Shown here: one piece after another, positions 1 to 12,878 of the stretch | Numbering within the stretch: the stretch's first letter is position 1 | Layout: each line of letters starts with the position of its first letter | DNA from: Acholoe squamosa | Taxonomy: Eukaryota; Annelida; Polychaeta; Phyllodocida; Polynoidae | Direction: 5' to 3' | DNA length: 64,000 bases | Assembly: GCA_949317995.1 (NCBI GenBank) | Contig: OX439044.1 | Coordinates: 16,186,141-16,250,140, forward strand | Notes under the pieces: generated by a model | What the model was told of the DNA's origin: nothing | Seen by the model: only the letters and a program-made list of their open reading frames with translations | Databases searched by the model: none | Position numbers and translations under genes: made by a program

Positions 1-852
1 TCTTGCAACGTTTTTGTAATCACATTAATTTCCTAAACATGTTTAGCTAAACAATGTGCTTAGCTCAAGTGTTTAGAAATCTAGGTGTTTAGGTTCAAAA
101 TTTGTGTTTAGATATCAATGAAATTTTGTGTTTAGATGTTTATGAATTTTTGTGTTTAGATGTCTAAGTGATTTGGTGGGAAGTAAGGATTTGCAGACAT
201 GTATCAATTAAAAAATAAAGGAATATCTTTTGTTTGTCTTCTCATTTACTGGAGGACATCAGCAGGTATTTACACTGCAAAGTCTCCAAAGATGTCAGCC
301 ACAGCTATATACACAGATATGTACACACTGCCCTAGAATATGAGACTTGAGAAAGTACAACAGGTTGACAGGAAGGACATTGCTTTATACTTTACAAAAC
401 AACATGACATAGATGTAAGTCATGGAGCTCATTGATTATTTTATGGTAATGATGGTGATGTAAGTTGAATTTAGTTAATTTTCTATTGTTGTGTCTATTT
501 TCATAACATTTAATGAAATGACATTATGATAAACAAGGAGTTTGGGGATATTTGTCACAACAATTGATTATAACTGTGTGCAGATAGTCCATTCAGAGGT
601 AGTGCTGCTATCTGGTGTGGATTTGACATCCAAGTATCTAAACATATTGATGTTTAAATCTAAACACCTAATATTCAACTGGTTAAACTCTAAACGTCTG
701 AACATGTTTAGCAAAAATGTTTATGTATTTAGAATAAAAGTGCTATTTTCCTAAATGTGTAGTTGATGATACACCTAACTGATGTATATGTTTAGGTTTT
801 AAACATGTTTAGACCTAAACATGTTTACAATCTAAACACCATTTTTGCAGTG
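1..852 (+). repeat. TGTTTAG-rich TIR element, copy 1 (cut by window start)
   Basis: This stretch matches, in opposite orientation, the complete element at 60291-61193. It ends with ATTTTTGCAGTG followed by TA, the same terminus as the full copy. Both flanks of the element carry many TGTTTAG/CTAAACA heptamers. An ORF at 542-754 has a diverged counterpart in the other copy, which reflects repeat homology and not a proven gene. It is probably a non-autonomous DNA transposon. Confidence 0.75.
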
Positions 853-1953
853 TATACCTTTTTCAGAGGCCGTCCCCATGGCCTGGACAACCATTTTTGC
901 TCTGCCCTTTAAGGGTTAAGATCAACCCAGCCAGCTACAGTGTCGGATTTCACAGAAACTGATACAATGTCACGCTCTAAGCTTGGTGTGCACATTGTAC
1001 TACAGTAGGGCCTACAGCCCACATACTTAGACTGCTTGCTAATTGGGTCAGGTCGACCCTGGAAAAGGGTCCCTGATCCAAAGGCAGCAATTAGCGTCTA
1101 GACAATGACATAGAGCCCATGTTCCCAGTGTAGGCCGTATCATCTAGAGCCACGACCACCATACCGCCACACGGACTGATGTACTAGCACTGGAGACTAT
1201 TCCTTAAGGTACTACGACTGCACAACGCCACGACGATTTGAGACCCTCCAGATCAAATTGGTGGAGGGGGCTACATAGACTGCATTGTTTAAGATGCACC
1301 TTTCCATCAAATTTATGATATTCCTACCTAGTCTGACTTTTGATTTTCCTATGTATCCATGAAAATCCCACTGTTGTGCCACCAACGATGTAAATTGTTT
1401 TTGGACGGTGAACTTTAAAAAAGACATGGCATCTTACTGTACTGTAACACTGTACAACGTCCATAGGGTGCCATATAAGCTGGAAATCCCCCATGGGCAA
1501 TGATTTTCACTATGTTCACCTATGTAGTGTAGCCCAAACCTGTACAACAAATCTTATGTCATTCCTGTCTGGGTATTATCAATAGCTCTGATACTGCTGA
1601 AAATCATATTTCACCCAAAAGTAGCTCCTAGCCCTCTAGTATTCCGGGCATCGGAACCAGTTTTATGGAATATATTGTTTTTGGTGTTAGCACGCTCCAT
1701 ATGCATAGGTGTAGCAGTTTTGGTAGTCCAAAAGCAAAATTCCACCTTGGATCATGCCACTAGGGGTCAAGATGTATGTGGGTCAGGTCGTCAGAAAGTG
1801 TAAGATTCTGCCTTTGAAGGGCCTTTAAAATTAATTTTCTAATTCCTTTATATGACCTTAACACAACTGTGAAGGGACTTCCGCTCAACTCAGAAAACCA
1901 AAAAATACCGATCTAGCCCATCCGGTTCCATTTTTATTGCTTGTTTTGTGTCA
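853..1953. other. Non-coding stretch, nothing recognised
   Basis: Only short ORFs without family features or convincing splice signals are present. I see no repeat structure. Confidence 0.5.
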
Positions 1954-2354
1954 TGTAACGTCCGGTACCAAAATAATGAAATATAGAGGTAATTGAAGTT
2001 GCTCTCAGTAATATAAGAATGTCCCATTATGCCTAACAAACACATTAATTAACAAGGCCAATATGTCTATTATTGACTTCAATTACAGAATGGAACAGAA
2101 TTTGAGTTATGCATGTACAGTAGACTACCTCCTACATGATGATAAAAGTACCGGACGTTACGTAACGTCCGGTACTTTTATCAGAATTATTTCACATAAG
2201 CTGCTCTCACATGGAGACAAATGCTGCTGGACACACAATTTTTTCGCCAAAGTAGGGGATAATAAAGCCCTTCATATGGGTAATAACAAAGATTATGAAG
2301 ATTAATTTTTTCCATGTTTTATAACTGATTTAGATTTTGGTATCGGACGTTACA
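1954..2354. repeat. 401-bp TIR element with central palindrome
   Basis: The ends are inverted repeats starting TGTAACGTCCGGTACC (left) and its near-complement ending GGTATCGGACGTTACA (right), one mismatch. In the middle, 2141-2182 is a perfect 42-bp palindrome built from the same ACGTCCGGTAC word, so the terminal motif occurs four times in alternating orientation. A non-autonomous transposon or two fused copies is likely. The short ORF at 2063-2305 lies inside it and runs through the palindrome. Confidence 0.65.
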
Positions 2355-3743
2355 AATTACAGATTTCCATTTTCAAAGACACACAATGAAAAATCCTCAC
2401 TCAGTAACATGTTCAAACCTGATGGAAATGATACCTATGATCATATACAATACAAAAAATAACTTTGAGTTACTCCAGATGTTCTTTATTCAATACAGAA
2501 CATTTGTAAAAAGTACAAAAAAAAACAAAAAAAGAACAAATTTGACTGTTTTTCTCACTTCGGCAAGCTATAAGTCTGAGAGTTTTTGATGGATGGCCAC
2601 AAATTAACATCTTTCTGATAGCCCTAAGTGTTATCTATCAAATGAGTCTATGTAAAACAAGATTGATTTGCAACTTCTTTCTCTAGAGCCATAAGAGTGC
2701 AAAATGACCCAAAAACACAAAATCTACTGCTTTCTGGCGACCTGACCCTTGTATTACCACACTAAATAACCTCGATATCATGTACATTGCATTATAACCC
2801 TCGTTTTGGGGTTATATTGCTTCATTTTGGTACAAGGGGAGTCATGTTAAAAAGACAGCCAAATTTCCATGTTAACTTCCTTGAAACACTGATTTCTGGA
2901 TCATTTAGAGCAACCAGCCATGATTTATGGTGAGTAAGGTTGCATCTAAACATCAGGATTATCCATGATCATGTGATTAAAGTGATGGTAATTTAACATT
3001 ATAACTGAAATAGGCTTGTCATCAGAGCAGTCATAACAGGATTTCTGGAAAACAATAGGGCTGAGGACTATGTAGAGAGTGTGGATACATTGCTGGCACA
3101 TACCAGAAACTCAAATGCAAGATGTCCTTGATGATCCACCTCCTGCATCTGTCCTAGCATTCTTCCCCAACTTACTACTTTAACTGCATATTACAGAGTA
3201 AAAGGATAAGCAATTCATTAGATATGGGCTGGGAAATGGTAATCGAAGACAAATAGATCAGGTCTGATGTAAAATCTGGTGTTTGTACAGTATGCACTAA
3301 TATGGATTTGGCTACCGAGGACGAAAACTAGCAATTCTAGGGTAGTATGTGTATCTCAAAATTGAGAGCCGCCAGCAAAAAAAAGGATGTTTATTTTGAA
3401 TTCCCCAGGTAAACATAGGAATTAATGGGTTTCAGCTCAGTTTTTTACGAAAGGTGAAAATTTGTTGCACAGTGTAATCAGGTATGTGTGTATAAGGAGA
3501 ATGGAATAAGCATTTAGGGATGTACTCCTATAGCAGAGGTCAACCCCTATGAAAACTGAATTAACAATGCCTGGGATTTAAACAACATGCAGAGAATGAC
3601 ACTGAAAATTGGAAAGAAAGATTTTCCTCAAGAAGTGGAAGTGTCATGTTAAAATGACAAAGGTCATTCTGGCTGGAGGATATATAAGAATCTGTGCTCA
3701 TTGTGCTCATGAGTGCTTAGGTTTCAGGAAGGAGGGATAAGGC
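2355..3743. other. Non-coding stretch, nothing recognised
   Basis: AT-rich sequence with short ORFs only. No domain, splice pair or clear repeat was seen. Confidence 0.5.
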
Positions 3744-3796
3744 CAGGAGGGCATTTCTTAATAGTGTTAATTAGCATTTTAAGAAATGCCCTCCTG
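3744..3796. repeat. 53-bp hairpin repeat (family H, subtype A)
   Basis: CAGGAGGGCATTTCTTAA and its complement TTAAGAAATGCCCTCCTG face each other across a short loop TAGTGTTAATTAGCATT. The same structure recurs at 11875, 17919, 42362, 42413 and 49886. Confidence 0.75.
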
Positions 3797-4017
3797 AATG
3801 CGAGTTATATGAGATCTATATAGTCTTTATGTTAATTAATAAGTTTAGTCAACATTCTCTCTATCGCACTGTCGCAAAAGGTATGCCCTAGAATGGATGT
3901 AGACCATTTTGAACATAATCTCATAAACATAAAAAATAAAAGGGTGGCACGATGTCTCAAATTTTGTGTTCCTCGGTTGCCATGAAGCACCAAATGTGAT
4001 GGTACTGAGTCTACTGG

Positions 4018-4272
4018 CCAGGAAGGCATTTCTTAATATGCAAGGCCACTACCATTTAAAACCCTCAAAAGTAGAGTGGGTGATCATGGGTAATGCGTTA
4101 CAACAGCTTTGTATGATCGGCACTTCCGTAGTAATTATAGGGATTGGTAAGGCAGTCGTACCAGTGCAGTCATTAGTTACCACTAGTTGCAGAATTGTAA
4201 TGGCATTAAAGTGAAGGCTCCCACTACGATTCGAAGGGGTTTAATTATACCATCTTGAGAAATGCCTTCCAG
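4018..4272. repeat. 255-bp TIR element related to the hairpin family
   Basis: The left end CCAGGAAGGCATTTCTTAA and right end TTGAGAAATGCCTTCCAG are inverted repeats that match the arms of the 53-bp hairpins, but enclose about 220 bp of unrelated sequence. It may be the longer parent form. Confidence 0.6.
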
Positions 4273-4324
4273 CTCAGACGGCTCGGCATTATCCCCAGCA
4301 AATTGTCGTTATCTGTCGCCATGA

Positions 4325-4800
4325 TTGGTCATCAATGGTGACTCCTTTCTGAGTGATAACTCACTGCGTCATCTTTCGCCACTGTGTGTCAGTCTCACAT
4401 GGCATGGCGATTTATCACAACAGTCGCCAACATGATCTCACTCACTGCGTGAGTATGTGCCACCCCTTGTCATCCCTCACAAAGCATGGTGACTTATCAC
4501 CACCATCGCCAACATGGATCTCACTCAATCCGTCAATATGTGCCACTGTTTGTCAACTCTCATTCAGAATGGCAACTTTTCACCTGCATTGCCACATGGC
4601 TCTCACTCACTGCGTGAGTGTGTATCACTCCTAGTTAATCTTCTCTCAAAATGGCGACTTATCACCACCATTGCCAACATTGGTCTCACTCAATACGTGA
4701 ATTTGTGTCACTCCAAGTCAATGCTCTCTGAGGATTGCATCATCTGTCACTCACTCTCACTCACAGTGGCAACTTATTACCACCATTGCCAAAGTTGTTG
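4325..4800. repeat. Tandem array, unit about 81-88 bp
   Basis: The word CTCACTCACTGCGTGAGT or a variant recurs near 4355, 4437, 4521, 4602 and 4685. Each unit also carries a GTGACTTATCACCACCATCGCC segment (read here as shorter pieces GTGACTTATCACC and CATCGCCAACATGG). ORFs across it are by-products of the repeat. The core is shared with the array at 5173. Confidence 0.75.
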
Positions 4801-5172
4801 AGACAGCACCACTGTTCAACATGTAGCCTATCTAGGAAGTGTGGGCATGAAGTATAAGTCCCATATGTATCAAATGTGCTTTGTTTCACACTGATTTCCA
4901 TGTAATACTTCAGAGTTGAATCAAAAAAGATTATATAGAGAGAATATCAATTGAATTTAGATAGAGGTATCTCTAAAATGAAAGCAACTATCCATAAACA
5001 CCTTTTCTCTGGTTACAGGAAAAATACATAGGGAAATATCAACATGAACACCTTGTCTGTGGTTAGAGGGAAGATACATATGGCAATACCTTCTCTGGCA
5101 AAACATACTTTGATCTGGCAGATGTGAGGCTGCATGATTACCAATGTAGATGATCATAAGCTTTTCATCTAA

Positions 5173-5750
5173 CAAGGTGAGTGATCACCAGCGTCGCCAT
5201 CACTGGTGAGTCTGAGTGATCACTACTCTCGCCATCCATGGTGAACCTGCGCTATGATGTGGTGCGCATTTCATCTAGCGAGGTAAGTGATCAACCGCCT
5301 TGCCATCCCTGGTGAGTGTGAGTCATCACGATCCTCGCCAACTGTGGTGAACATGCGCTATGGCATGGTGTGCGTTTCATCTAGCGAGGTGAGTGATCAC
5401 AATCCTTGCCATCCGTGGTGAATGTGCATTATGACGTGGTGTGCGTCTCATCTAGCGAAGTGAGTGATCACTCATGTCGTCATCCCTGGTGAGGATGAGT
5501 GATCACTCATGTCACCATCCCTGGTGAGGATGAGTGATCACGATCCTCGCCATCCCTGGTGAACATGTGCTATGACGAGGTGCGTGTTTCATCTAGCGAG
5601 GTGAGTGATCAACCGCGTCGCCATCCCTGGTGAGTCTGAGTGATCACCATCCTCGCCATCTGAGGTGAGGCCATGTGATCACCACCATTGCTATTCCTGG
5701 TGATCTTGTGCTATAGCGACGTCGTGTTCCATCTAGCGACATGTGTGAGC
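5173..5750. repeat. Higher-order tandem array
   Basis: Five units end in CATCTAGCGA followed by G, A or C (near 5270, 5380, 5450, 5590 and 5730). Within units, a subrepeat of about 35 bp (GTGAGTGATCAC, then TCGCCATCCCTGG) occurs one to four times, so unit length varies from about 70 to 140 bp. Confidence 0.75.
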
Positions 5751-8210
5751 CACTTCACACAGGTTGACGAGGAGTCACGACAATTTGCTGGGTCTATGTT
5801 TACAGCCCCGGCGAGTTACACACCAGCACTACAGCTATACATCAGTGAGCATGATGCATTAATTGATGCTCCATGCCTGCCTTGAAGTGTTAAGGAAGGA
5901 TCAGACACGGGAGAAGTCTTTTACCATGCTACACCTTTCACGGTGATGATGAGGTCCACGACCTGACCAATGCCTTTCCTGTCTCCTCTGCTTACTAATT
6001 AACATCATCAATTAGCCACCATTACCAGGGGCGGCAGGTTTAAAGAAGGAACACTTTAAGGAAATTAAAAGAGGAAAAACAAAAAGATGGAAATAAATCA
6101 ATGCCTTTCGGGCCCACGAATAATTGTGCTTGACAGTCACTGCCAGGGGACTGGAAAATGAAATGGTAAAAGTCCATATACTTGTCAGACATTTCTATGA
6201 TTGTATTGTTTCGCTTCGGCTCGGTGTCCATGTTTTGATAAACAAAGAAATTGTGGATAACCCTTGCCAATTGGTGGTAAAATGCTTGGTTTTTACCTCC
6301 AGTAAGCCAATTAGTCAAAAGATAATGGAAATTGCTTCCTGGGAGAGAGAAAAAAATTGAGAGAAACCATGCTTCTTTTCTTGAAAATGTAGGGTTTAAT
6401 TTATTTATTTTTGGACAGGTGGTGATAAGATGTCTTATAAAAGACAGAATAATTTGAATCCAGTTATGGTGTGAGAGGAATCCAAAGCAAAATTCCTCTA
6501 TCATCAGACGTAGGTCATTTATTAGCAGTTAAAATGAATATATGGTAATATTGAGCATTGTGCATGGGTCATCCTTTTTCCTTGCCTGCTAACATATATG
6601 TACAACCTATCTCTCTATATGCCATAACTGAATAATCCATTATTGTATTCATCCATATCCTCTAGGCCATTAAGAAATAAACTATTATAAAATTCATGAA
6701 TATGATGGCATAATAGACAGGGACATAAAGCACTAGTTAAGGATCGAGATGTGAGGTAATTAGTACAGTTGTAAGTCAGAAGTCCTCTCTCATTAATTCA
6801 TTACAAATATAGCAGGTAATTAGTCCCAACAGCTCCCACTAGTGGGGTAGGGAGCAGCCTAACTATGTGGCAAAGTGGAGGGGAAAATTTAATTGAGACA
6901 CAGACTTCTAATCTATAGTTGCTGGACCCCTAAGGTTAATACTGCTCCTACACTGTACCTACCGGAAGCTGGCTGCCTTAAGTGGAGCGAAGTAGGAGGG
7001 CAAGCAGGGATTTAATTGCCCTTTTGCTGGAGTCATTTTTGTTTGAAGAGCATGGAAATTGCTGACACTGGCAGTCAGCCCTTGGCCCCGTGCACCATCA
7101 AGACATTCCCTGTGGTCGTCTGGGTCCCAGCACAGCCATTTTTCTGCAAGGCCATCCACCCAACATTAAGGCTGTGTTTTTGACTGGCACTATCCTGATT
7201 GACTTTATAAAAGCCTGACCCCTAAAACCTGGCCCTCAAATAAAATTGACAGGGCATGAGTAGACTCTATTAGACTGTGAAATTGCCCACATCAAAGAAG
7301 TGTGGAAAATAGATCAAACGCATTCAGAATAGCGGCTTTGAAAAAGATAACAGTTTTGTTTATTTGTCTACTTTGTGGTTTTTAAGAATAACGGCAGTAA
7401 TGTTAACTACAGAAACACTGGTTTTGTGGACATACTGAGAAACCAAAATGTACATACCACTGTATCTTTCCACATATTTGTGTTTTTATTCAGTTAATGA
7501 TGATATTGCCATAGGAACATATCACTAACTTCCTTTGCTGAGTTGTCTGACCCTGTGCTTCAGATATACAATATCACAGTATTTATCAAATTAATTCAAA
7601 TTAGGAGAAACCCCACATTGAACATGTATACGTGTGTTCGAGGTATTTCTTGAAAACAATAAAAGAAATTAAACAAGATTACAAAATATAAGATTATAGT
7701 CAGCTTATACTATAAGGTATATGGGATTTACTGATTGATTGGGTCATCTTGTAGATAAGTGTACACAATGATACAAACCCACGAACAGATACATTTTCAG
7801 GGAAATACCATCTACTTTTCCTTTTTAATTTCAGAAAGTAGGAGGTTCACTGGGCTAGTTTTAAGATCAGTAGTACATGACAATACAATTATTCAAATCT
7901 GAATGACTGTACATATCTAGTATGGTAATGGAATGACTACAATGCATTTCAATGGATTCGATATTATATGAAGTACTCCTCATTCGAGGCACAATGTATG
8001 TACACAGTCTCCTATATTTTGTAGAGATAGTGAGTTATATCATAACCTATATTGATTTATTTACATAACATTTGTTATATACAACCTCTGAATGAAGTTC
8101 AAAATAGGTTCATAGTGGGACCAATAATGGTGTACAGGAACTTTTCTCCCATTAACATGAATCTAAACAGCATTAATCTGAAGTATCATTGGCTATGTGG
8201 TTCATGAAAC
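5751..8210. other. Non-coding stretch, nothing recognised
   Basis: The longest frame is a 154-codon minus-strand ORF at 6040-6504 without recognisable domain and with low-complexity composition. I do not call it a gene. Confidence 0.45.
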
Positions 8211-9003
8211 CAGGAGGTTAATTCAAAACATCCTGGGATCGCAACACCAGCGATCTTAGGAATTATTCTACCTTATCCTATTAAGCGATCTTAAGATCAG
8301 ACTGCGTTCACATTTCCTAGCCAGCACTAAGATTGCATCGATCTTAGCCTCAGCCCTCCTACACTATTCCAAGAAGTACTGACTAGGCACAGGGGAAAGA
8401 GTCCCAAAATAAAGGAATAGGTGTGGAGCCACTCTTCTTCACAAGAGTGCTTATACCATCGTTCCCCATCCCCATATGGGCTAAGAAATATATTAGATTC
8501 CATCTGTAAATAAGGTAACTTTAATGCAAATGTTCAACCAGGATAAAATAAAAATATCTTACCTCAATAGAGAGAGACAAATGAAATTCCCGAAGACAGA
8601 GTCTGGCTTGCAGCAAGAGGATACCAAAGGGAGTGGGGTAGGACTTCACTTCAAAACTTGAGAAGGAAGAATTACCTTAGAGTGCCCTTAACGCATGAGT
8701 AGGCCTAAGGGCCCTCAAGGACTCCCCTGTTTATGTATATGCAGCAGGCTATTCACTCTTTCAATTAGGAGTGTTCCCTGTAAGTGTTCTTGTACTCAGG
8801 TGAAACCACTATGCAATTCTTTCACTAAGATCGCAGTGATCTTAGTGCTGGAAAAGGAACAGTGAAGTGATCCCAGGACTTACTATTCCTGACAGGCCTG
8901 CAACCACTGCATTAGATAGGGTAGACTTGCCAGGCCTTATGATATGTGCCTACACTAAGATCGCTGGGGTTGCGATCCCAGGATGTTTTGAATTAAGCTC
9001 CTG
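8211..9003. mobile_element. Non-autonomous TIR element, CAGGAG/TTAATTCAAAA family, copy 1
   Basis: Left end CAGGAGGTTAATTCAAAACA and right end in inverted orientation continue as near-identical TIRs for about 45 bp (8211-8260 and 8954-9003). Internal phrases, such as one around GTGCCCTTAACGCATGAGTA near 8690 and AGCCTCAGCCCTCCT near 8340, recur in the element at 24656-25758. No transposase is present. Confidence 0.75.
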
Positions 9004-10045
9004 TGTGGCAAAAAAAATGGGCTACAAAATTTAGCTGCTTATGTATTTGAGTAGATCGTAAATGTGAAACATAAACCCAATGTGCATCATTCTGCTGCCT
9101 TAAATAATCGGAAATGGAGGCAAAATAAAGATAAAAATTTGAGACAAACAGTATGCAAGTCTTTCATAATCTTTATACACATATCAAGTAGCTATAAGAG
9201 TATAGTGTCAGAATAGTATAAAAATATCCCTTTATTATACATGTAGTTCTTTATACAACACCTGGTCATCCTCCAGGCCTCTGCTGGCTAGTAGTATACA
9301 TGAAGTGTAACCTTAGATGGCAAATCCTCTCCTCGGGATCCAGTGAATTATTGATATTAAATGATGGAGGTTGCTGTGGGGTGCCAGTGCACATGACTGG
9401 TACTTTGTCACTTATACTTGTCAGTTCAGAGAAACTTTGTAGTTGATGTGTGGTGCTGAGAAACTACCACATAAAACAAGTCTCTCTTATTAATGAAGAC
9501 CACTGGATACATCAAATTGCATGATGGCAGCATTAAAGTCTTTTCTTGTGGAGGAGTGTGGTATAAGTTTATTTATGCCTCATGTATAATTAGCACATGG
9601 GGAATGAGGGGCGACAGAAGACTAGGCAGCAATCATCCTGCAATCATCTGACTAAATTAATGTTATCTGCTTCTAGGCATGTAAGTACTATTTTCTGTGA
9701 AGTCTAGAGTGGTCTATAAAAAAAAAGAGCAGGCTTTTGATGCATGTATACATGAGGTGTGGTTTATAGACATGAGGGATAGGATACTGCAGGGGAGCCT
9801 CTTTTCTCATACAGTGCTCCAGTGGTGAATAGCTTTCATCCATAAAGCCTCCTACACATGTCTTAGTTCACTATCAACACAGTCCTCCTCCCCAGAGATA
9901 AAGAAGGCAGTGTGTCCTTGTACGCACCATTAATAGGAAGATGAGCATTAAGGATGTGGCTGATGATGAGTGTATGACTAATGAAAGCATGAATTAGTAT
10001 GAATGGGTCTACCACTACAGTATAAACTGCGGTGTGCAGACACCA
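9004..10045 (-). other. 3' flank / probable 3' UTR of the receptor-like gene
   Basis: This lies directly downstream of the last coding exon on the minus strand. TTTATT on the plus strand at 9568-9573 and again near 9232 gives AATAAA on the minus strand, either of which could be the polyadenylation signal. Nothing else was recognised. Confidence 0.4.
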
Positions 10046-10279
10046 TTATCGATCCCACTGGTATCCTACTGTCCATGCTAGACACACTGCTAATGGGAGC
10101 AGTCCATGAAAAAGGGAGGATCTAATAGCTGAGGCATGGTCCGACCGTAAAGGTCTGTTCAGCCGCTCCACCATCTCCATCTCGGCCACCTTAAGGATGG
10201 AGAGCTCGGCGTCTGTCAATATAGTTGAGTGGCGGGCGTTGATCATGTAGCTCAGGGTTTTTGTTGGTGTCTCACACAC
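10046..10279 (-). CDS. GFR-alpha-like gene, visible exon 11 (last coding exon)
   Basis: A strong acceptor (TTTTTTTCAG) precedes 10279. The exon enters in phase 0 and ends in TAA at 10046-10048, giving 77 residues. The C-terminus has a hydrophobic run (LFHGLLPLAVCLAW) after a small-residue stretch (SDHASAIRSS), the layout of a GPI-attachment signal. GFR-alpha receptors are GPI-anchored, so this fits the family. The upstream part (TPTKTLSYM, then a helical acidic/basic stretch) is a non-cysteine linker. It joins the exon at 16846-16976 in phase. The GPI call is an inference from composition. Confidence 0.75.
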   Translation of the reverse strand: MCETPTKTLSYMINARHSTILTDAELSILKVAEMEMVERLNRPLRSDHASAIRSSLFHGLLPLAVCLAWTVGYQWDR

Positions 10280-11874
10280 CTGAAAAAAATGAAATAAAAT
10301 CTTTAATAGGTTTCATCTAGGAAAAAAAATAAACATATGAATAGGGTATACAGAAGGATTGTATTCGTGAGATACAAAGATACATTTTGCCAAATGTACA
10401 ATACACGTATCACAAGTATAAGACTTGTAGTACAACATATTATAATGTATTTATAATGTGTTCGGCTTATAACAGCTCTGTTGCTGTATGGAAAACTTAA
10501 TCGCCATGATAACATCCTGCTACTTTCATTGTCGAGATACATTTGAGATATGTAAAGATATAAAAATGTCAAATTAACTTCCCACATTCATAATATAGAA
10601 TAGCATCGTGCAATGCAGGTAACCCGAAAGGGCATCTAATCTCTTCTTTTATGTCCCCTCTAAAGATAAGGGCCTATCCAACCAATACACAGGTTGATGC
10701 AGTCCAAATCAATCATAACTACCGTAATCTACCGTATATAGGGCATGTCTTATTCATATATGCAGCATTATAAAAAAAAACTTCCTTGTATAATATAGTG
10801 CTGCTGTCACCTAGTGTTGTGTCTTTAAATGATTCCTGGAAATTACACTAGGTGACACTACTAGACAATTTCTATATTTAGATGACTCAAAAATATATTC
10901 AAACTATGTGTAGATGATGTTATGATTTATGTTAATTCCCTAACATGCCACAACATTGATGGAATGCTCAAATGGAGAACAAAAACTGATGATACAACAT
11001 TAGGGTTAAGTTCTACTTTTCTTCACACATTATTTGTGGCTTTCTAAAAGATATATGGACAGCATCCCACACAACCTATATTCATCAACATTCATCAATT
11101 TTATGCACCACCTCTGCCCAAAAATGCGGGAATGTTGATCCTATTTGCACTTCCTTTCGGGTTAATAAATTCTTTGTATATTACAGATACTGACATAATG
11201 ATATTTTGTAGGAATGAGTTGACATTTCAATTTACCCTACCAACTGTTCATTGCTAAATGAACTATTTCATCTATGTATAATACCATGATACCCCGCATA
11301 AAAGAGACCCTGAGATCAGTAACATCCTATAAGGCGCATCTGGGGCTTGACTTTGAATGATTCAGCTCAGTTCTAATGTTATTTTCCCCACTTATAAGGC
11401 ACATTCTCAATTTTAGCTGTTCTTTAATTTGCACCAGGCATTAATCCTCGTGTGTGAGCAGGCATTACAGCAATAATAAAATATTGCTTGCAATATGTGT
11501 TAAAACCTTCGAAAGTATTGTGTATTGGCTTCACCAGCTGTTCTTTATAATATGGTGGAGAAAGGAATTTGACTTTGATTCCTGATATGGGCCAGATTGC
11601 CCACATTCAAGAATCGTCCAATAACAAAATCCACCAATCAGGTCATACTTTAAAGCTCAAGTCCATCATATCAAACTTAAGCAGAGAGAAAGTTGTCCAT
11701 GTTGCTACCTAAAACAATATTGTGCTATCCATTTATATTTCTCCTGAACAATATTGATAGGGCGTACGTGATCACTGTAATTTAAGTCTTATGTTTTAAA
11801 GTTCAAGTACTCTTCTATCATGGTTCATTGTCGAGAAGTATGAAGAGTTGTTGCAGCATGTACATTATAAAGCC
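10280..11874 (-). other. Intron sequence, nothing recognised
   Basis: Part of the intron between the last two visible exons. Only AT-rich sequence and short ORFs are present. Confidence 0.5.
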
Positions 11875-11928
11875 CTGGAGGGTATTTTTTAATAATGCTA
11901 TTTGACGTTACTGAGAAATATCCTCCAG
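11875..11928. repeat. Hairpin repeat family H, diverged copy
   Basis: CTGGAGGGTATTTTTTAATA faces GAGAAATATCCTCCAG across a short loop. Same ends and layout as 3744-3796. Confidence 0.6.
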
Positions 11929-12177
11929 ACAATCTGGTGCACCTGATTACCAGTCCTGTATATATGCAGGTGTCCTTGGCCCTCTCTGGCAAAGGTCAAG
12001 TGCATGGGAGAGTAGCCAGGTGACCACACATACCCTGGGTGGTATTGGGTTACTGGTTGTATGTTCTGAAGAGAGAGTAATTGCACTATGACAATACCAA
12101 AATACCAACTTACGCTCAGAGGCAATGGGGAATTGTGAAATTATTTTAATGATTAAACCACAATCCTTGCATTACAG

Positions 12178-12386
12178 CAATGGCGGATCCAAGAGTGTAT
12201 AGAAGGGAAAAGCAAGAGTTGGTGAAAGCTGATGAGGTACTACATATGTGGCCACGGGCACCGCAAGTCCCCTGTTTTGGGCCCCCTCTACACTTTTCTT
12301 TCCCCTCTTTTTTCCCCTCTTTCTCCTTTTTTCCTGTCCTTTTAGGGGGGCTAGGCCCCCTGGGCCACCCCCTGGATCCGCCACTG
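12178..12386. mobile_element. hAT-like MITE
   Basis: Ends CAATGGCGGATCCA and (inverted) CAGTGGCGGATCCA are typical of non-autonomous hAT elements, whose TIRs start CAGTGGCGGA. The flanks share TTACA (12172-12176 and 12388-12392), consistent with a decayed 8-bp duplication. ORFs here are by-products. Confidence 0.6.
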
Positions 12387-12763
12387 GTTACATGATGTCA
12401 ATAACCTTGAAATAGGATGAGAATAAAGGTTGAAGAAACTGAATAAGGTTTTCGTTTCTGTAGGGCCGATTTGCATATGTTACAAGTGTCAACCTATACT
12501 TATGAATATGTCTGGAAACAAAATTCTTCATGTCCATGAAAGGTTTTCACGAACAATATGGTTATATTACATTCGACTATACATAATGCACAGGGTCAAC
12601 ACTTAATCTGTTAAATTCTGTGTATGTATCATAATGCGAGTATAGAACATAAAGGTTTGCTTTGATTTACTGCTCTAATGAGAATAATAACAAAATTGGT
12701 TCTCTCCATCCTCAGGCACGTAATGATATGTGATAGAGTAGTACCACCAGTCGGTACCGACCC

Positions 12764-12825
12764 CCCCCCCCAACCCACACACACACACACACACACACCC
12801 ACACACACACACACCCACACACACA

Positions 12826-12877
<52 letters not shown>
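12764..12877. repeat. (CA)n microsatellite
   Basis: A run of CA dinucleotides, broken by a few CCCA units and preceded by a C run. It generates spurious Cys-Val and Thr-His ORFs. Confidence 0.95.

Positions 12878-12878
<1 letters not shown>

Noticed and set aside
542..754. 70-codon ORF conserved at 60389-60601
   Set aside because: Conservation follows from both lying in copies of the same repeat; changes are not biased to synonymous sites as far as I can see.
4325..5750. Could be a CRISPR-like array
   Set aside because: Units diverge throughout with no constant-length spacers, and the genome is animal.
6040..6504. 154-codon minus-strand ORF
   Set aside because: No domain, aromatic-rich low-complexity composition, no splice or promoter context, and length reachable by chance in AT-rich DNA.
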